DNA of 6,374 nt from an uncultured Porphyromonadaceae bacterium (GTDB lineage Bacteria > Bacteroidota > Bacteroidia > Bacteroidales > Muribaculaceae). The stretch lies in the NCBI GenBank assembly GCA_947175455.1, contig CAMWMW010000111.1, forward strand, positions 1 to 6,374. Direction: 5' to 3'. The position numbers and the translations under genes were made by a program. Of this stretch, positions 3,279-6,374 are shown piece by piece (the stretch's first letter is position 1; each line of letters opens with the position of its first letter). The notes under the pieces are model-generated. The model saw nothing but the letters and a program-made list of their open reading frames with translations. It was not told the origin of the DNA and did not search any database.

Positions 3279-6254
3279 TTATTTAAATTTGGCTTTGTAC
3301 CCTCGTGGGGTTGATTGCATCTCGAAGTCTCGAGCGCGATGACCGAGAACCTCGACCTTGACAAACCATCTGTCTTCTTTGGCATCCCACCGGGCAGATA
3401 TGATTCTGAATTCGGTGTCTCGCTGCAAGAAGACCTCTGCTTCTCCGATTGAGAGTGTGTGGCTCGTTCCGTCCCAATATCTGCCGTTTGTGACCTTGCG
3501 GTTGTAGTGGTTGAATGGGGCAGCATACATCGCCTGTGTTCCTTTCGGGCAGTATATCTCAAGACGCACCTTTGGCTGTCTGTATTTGTTGTCACCTCCT
3601 GTTCCGCTGAAGCTGTGCTGTCGGTGTGAGCCGCAGGAGAGTATTGAGGGGTCGATGCCTTTCCTGCCGACGAGCTGTCTTGCTCTCCAATCTGTGAACC
3701 ATGCAATCTTTTCCTCGAGTTCTTTTTTCCTCTTGGCTGTCATGCGACCTTTGGCAGTGTATCGGTCAGTAATCTTCCGGGTGTATTCCTCGATTTGAGC
3801 TTGCAGGGTGTCGGGGTCAAGCCCTCCGGCTTTCAATGCCAAGAATGCAGCCCTTTCGTCTCGATATAACCACATATCATGATTGAGCTTTGCCTGTCCG
3901 ATAACCCTTGACAATGCTCTTGTGTGGCGTTCTGCCTTTTCTGCGTAGCTCAGGCTCGACTCAAGATATCCATCCATTCCTCGCAGCCATTTGGTGAGGT
4001 AGCCGGAGGCTTCTGTATAGTCTTCTGCGGCTTCCTTGAATGCTTGGGTGGCTGCTTGATAAAGTCTCGATGCTTCATCGAATAGTTCACTATTCTCTGC
4101 TTCCATTGCATCTCTGAAAATCTTAGCCGCTTTTCTCCGTGTTTCTGTAAAGCATTCGTCTCCAAACTGCACGGCTTCTTCGGTTGATGCGCTTGCCAAT
4201 TTTGCGGCTTTCGCGGCTTCTCTCTTGGCTTTTGCCGCTTCGAGGGCGTTCTTTTTGAGACCTGCATTGTAAACGTAAAATTGCGCCTTGCTCTTGTCTC
4301 CGGCGGCTTGTGCTGCGATGGCTTTGTCAAGAAGACCCTCGAAGTCCTTGCTCTTTGTCTTGAATGCCTTAAGCGCAGCGATGTCTGTCTCGATGTTTTC
4401 CCATTCGATCAAATCCTGCGCCTTGTCCACAAGTTTGAGATAGGATTTCTGCGCCACCTCCCATGTCTTGTATTTGACCAGTCCTTTGGTCGCCATGTAG
4501 TTGGCTTGCCATTCGAGGCTGTGCTTAAGGTGTCCGAGGTTTGTCTTCGTATCAAAATCTCCCCAGCCCTTTGCCTTGAAGTCATCGAGCTTGCTGAGGA
4601 TTGAAGCCTTGACCGTCTTGAGGTCATTAAGGCTGAATGTCTTGTGCCATTCGTGGACATCGGGGATAATGTCAGCAAGGGCTTTTTCCTCGTCTCGGAT
4701 AGCCTTGATTGCCTGTGCGACCCTCTTGGCTTCGTCTCGCATCTTGCCGAGGTTGTTGTCGGCGATGATTTTCTCAAGCACGGAGAAGTCCACGTCGTTG
4801 GGATACTCGGAGCGCAACTTGAGTACGTTGTTCGCCACGAGACATGTGTTCCTGTCTCTCGTCTGCTTGGCTTCCCATCGTTGCTTGATGTCGGCGATTT
4901 CTTTCGGGTCTCGCTCCATGTGCTTCTTGGCTCGTTTTTGGTAGAAGGCAATCCGGGAGTTGATTCCCTCGAAGTGTTCCGGGTTGTTGTTGGCGAGCAT
5001 TTCTTCGAGCCGTTCCTTGACCTCTTTGGGGAGGTATCCGTCATCGATCGCTGCGGCAAGGTTGCGCAGTCGGGTCTCGTTCCACCTCTGCTGAATGTCG
5101 ATGCCTTCTTCCGGCTTGCGGTTGGCGTGTCGCTCTGCGGCGATTTCGAGCGGTGTCTTTTGCGGTTCTGTGGCAATGCCGAGGATTCTGTCCACAACCT
5201 TGCGGTTATCCTTGACGAAATAGGGCAAATTTCCGCCCATCTCTATTCGGTCGGCGTGTTCTTCCACCCAGCCCTTAAAAGCATCAGGAACGTCACGCAC
5301 GGCGTTCACAGAGCCTTTCTTCGGCTGCTCTCCGGCAAGGATGCGCTGTGTGTCCTCCGCCATCTCGTCATCGGTCTTCAGAACCGTAACGACGTGGCAG
5401 CGGCAATGGGGATGCCACCCGGTAAACTTGAAGTCTTTCGGGTAGCGTCCTTTCAGTTTGTCGCAGATGTCGGTCAGCGGCACTCCGTTCAGCGTATGGT
5501 TGTTGCTCAGTTTGATTTCGATGCCCACTACGAATCCCATCTGCTGCCAGCGCAGGTGGTCGCTCGTGCGGTATGCGATGTTGGTCTCTGTACAGGCAAG
5601 TCTCCGGGCGTTCTTGTAGCTGCTGCGGTAAACTCCGCGACCGGGATGGTAGTCTCGAGCGGCTTTCGACAGCTTGAGGTTGCCGTGCTTGTCTCGCACT
5701 CGTCTGAACAGCTTGTCGGGGTGCTGTAGGTACTGCCGGAGGCTGCGCGACATCTGATCCGCGCTTTCCCCGGTGCGGATTCCCAAGTCAAGCCCCAACT
5801 CTATCTCTCGCTTGAAGGCGGTGGTGTATCGCCACACCCTGTCGGAGAGGTTCAGACCCTGCTCCTTGCGTTGCAGAAATGCGTCGAGAGCCGCTCCGTT
5901 GGTCGAGAAGTAGCGTCGGTATTGCTCCTTGCTCAAATCGCCGACACGGTCTCCGAAAATGCGCGACACGAGGGCATTGTTCTTGTTGTTGCTCAATGTC
6001 CACGAAGACCGCACTCCGTTCACGATGGTTGTCTCCATCGACTCTTGCAGGGCGGTCATCAGTCGCTCGATCTGCTTTTTGGTCTCCGGGTAATCATCGA
6101 AGCTGAAGATGCGGTCTTCGGGCAGGGGGGATTTTATGGACACACCAATCTTGGCGGCTTCCTCGGCAGCTTTCTTGAAGACGCGGTCTATGCGCGTACC
6201 GATCGCCGCCATGTTGCGGAGGTGCGTCTTGTCGTAGTCAGTTGGCTTTGGCAT
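3279..6254 (-). CDS. MuF / SPP1 gp7-type phage minor head protein with C-terminal ADP-ribosyltransferase domain (991 aa)
   Basis: MuF proteins are minor head components near the portal, and some can enter the next host with the DNA. Residues 1-290 look like this domain: RRLACTETNIAYRTSDHLRW (217-236) and the hallmark HPHCRC (281-286). Residues 291-750 are a long, charged, helical linker with a tandem repeat (about 373-440 and 443-518) and an alanine/lysine-rich coiled-coil stretch (665-690). Residues about 765-991 resemble an R-S-E class ADP-ribosyltransferase: Arg798 in MWLYRD, an STS-like Ser873 in ILSCGS, the strand VRLEIYCPKGTQAMY (896-910), and the ExE pair Glu938/Glu940 in GEAEVFLQRDTEFRII. 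Such domains move ADP-ribose from NAD+ to a target, here unknown. At 991 residues it is much longer than a plain MuF protein, consistent with a MuF polymorphic toxin or a T4 Alt-like injected effector. Its start overlaps the preceding gene by 17 bases, which supports co-expression. No same-strand immunity gene follows. Confidence 0.92.
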   Translation of the reverse strand: MPKPTDYDKTHLRNMAAIGTRIDRVFKKAAEEAAKIGVSIKSPLPEDRIFSFDDYPETKKQIERLMTALQESMETTIVNGVRSSWTLSNNKNNALVSRIFGDRVGDLSKEQYRRYFSTNGAALDAFLQRKEQGLNLSDRVWRYTTAFKREIELGLDLGIRTGESADQMSRSLRQYLQHPDKLFRRVRDKHGNLKLSKAARDYHPGRGVYRSSYKNARRLACTETNIAYRTSDHLRWQQMGFVVGIEIKLSNNHTLNGVPLTDICDKLKGRYPKDFKFTGWHPHCRCHVVTVLKTDDEMAEDTQRILAGEQPKKGSVNAVRDVPDAFKGWVEEHADRIEMGGNLPYFVKDNRKVVDRILGIATEPQKTPLEIAAERHANRKPEEGIDIQQRWNETRLRNLAAAIDDGYLPKEVKERLEEMLANNNPEHFEGINSRIAFYQKRAKKHMERDPKEIADIKQRWEAKQTRDRNTCLVANNVLKLRSEYPNDVDFSVLEKIIADNNLGKMRDEAKRVAQAIKAIRDEEKALADIIPDVHEWHKTFSLNDLKTVKASILSKLDDFKAKGWGDFDTKTNLGHLKHSLEWQANYMATKGLVKYKTWEVAQKSYLKLVDKAQDLIEWENIETDIAALKAFKTKSKDFEGLLDKAIAAQAAGDKSKAQFYVYNAGLKKNALEAAKAKREAAKAAKLASASTEEAVQFGDECFTETRRKAAKIFRDAMEAENSELFDEASRLYQAATQAFKEAAEDYTEASGYLTKWLRGMDGYLESSLSYAEKAERHTRALSRVIGQAKLNHDMWLYRDERAAFLALKAGGLDPDTLQAQIEEYTRKITDRYTAKGRMTAKRKKELEEKIAWFTDWRARQLVGRKGIDPSILSCGSHRQHSFSGTGGDNKYRQPKVRLEIYCPKGTQAMYAAPFNHYNRKVTNGRYWDGTSHTLSIGEAEVFLQRDTEFRIISARWDAKEDRWFVKVEVLGHRARDFEMQSTPRGYKAKFK

Positions 6255-6374
6255 CGGGTTCTGTTGTTCGTTTCTTGAAATGGTCGCTGCACTGGTATTC
6301 CGACAGGAACTTGCAGAACTTTCCGTATTGGCTCTTGGGGTCGTGGGGGCATCGGCAGAGTATCAGATGTCCGT
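6238..6374 (-). CDS. C-terminal end of a cysteine-rich protein upstream of the head gene (partial)
   Basis: The minus strand is open from the right edge to a TGA at 6240-6238, giving 44 residues. The visible part includes ILCRCPHDPKSQYGKFCKF, then EYQCSDHFKKRTTEPDAKAN at the end. Four cysteines (C-x-C, then two more within about 20 residues) and nearby histidines could bind zinc or form a knuckle, but they do not match a pattern I can name. The stop lies inside the head-protein gene, 17 bases past its start, so the two are probably translated from one transcript. In many phages the portal gene precedes the MuF gene, but this tail does not look like a portal end that I recognise, so no function is assigned. 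Another open frame on the same strand across this stretch lacks such residue patterning and looks like a shadow. Confidence 0.65.
   Translation of the reverse strand, partial: GHLILCRCPHDPKSQYGKFCKFLSEYQCSDHFKKRTTEPDAKAN

Noticed and set aside
277..3294. ATTTGGCT at 277-284 and 3287-3294 as direct repeats bounding the inserted block
   Set aside because: Eight AT-rich bases can match by chance over 3 kb, and the right copy lies inside the end of the head gene. It is not enough for an attachment site or target duplication.
4644..5729. Long plus-strand open frame (361 codons) opposite the head-protein gene
   Set aside because: It lies wholly antisense to a well-supported gene, its protein shows no family pattern, and it is explained by the codon use of the minus-strand gene.

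Overview
The window looks like part of a temperate phage or prophage of a Bacteroidales host (Bacteroides, Parabacteroides, Alistipes or a relative). Two things point to this host. Two well-placed promoter boxes match the Bacteroidota -7 consensus TAnnTTTG, and the genes lack obvious Shine-Dalgarno sequences, with A/T-rich stretches in front of the starts. The phage assignment rests on a large minor head protein of the MuF / SPP1 gp7 family. It is supported more weakly by the first 50 residues of a small structural-type protein at the left edge.

Layout. Positions 1-150 (minus) hold the start of a short phage protein that runs off the left edge. Positions 151-424 are an AT-rich divergent control region with promoter candidates in both directions and inverted repeats. 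Positions 425-3221 (plus) hold six small to medium genes: four conserved-looking proteins of unknown function (79, 121, 113 and 93 aa), then an ADP-ribosylglycohydrolase (258 aa), then a 116-aa protein whose start overlaps the hydrolase stop. A strong hairpin at 3240-3273 separates these genes from the convergent gene at 6254-3279 (minus). That gene encodes a 991-aa MuF head protein whose C-terminal ~230 residues look like an ADP-ribosyltransferase. The end of a cysteine-rich gene overlaps its start at the right edge.

Main point. The window carries both sides of an ADP-ribosylation cycle on facing transcripts. A transferase is fused to a virion head protein, which could travel with the DNA into the next cell. 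A hydrolase able to remove ADP-ribose sits in an opposite-strand block placed between two minus-strand phage genes. The reading I favour is a MuF-type toxin or effector paired with an eraser that protects the producing or lysogenic cell. The alternative is that the hydrolase counters an ADP-ribosylating host defence or rival phage. The family calls rest on motifs read from the sequence; the functional pairing is inference.

Other structure: a cluster of GATAACC/GGTTATC motifs in both orientations at 1442-1641, two near-identical promoter cores at 361-375 and 2061-2075, two hairpins inside the plus-strand block with T-tracts only on the minus strand, and a tandem repeat inside the head-protein linker.
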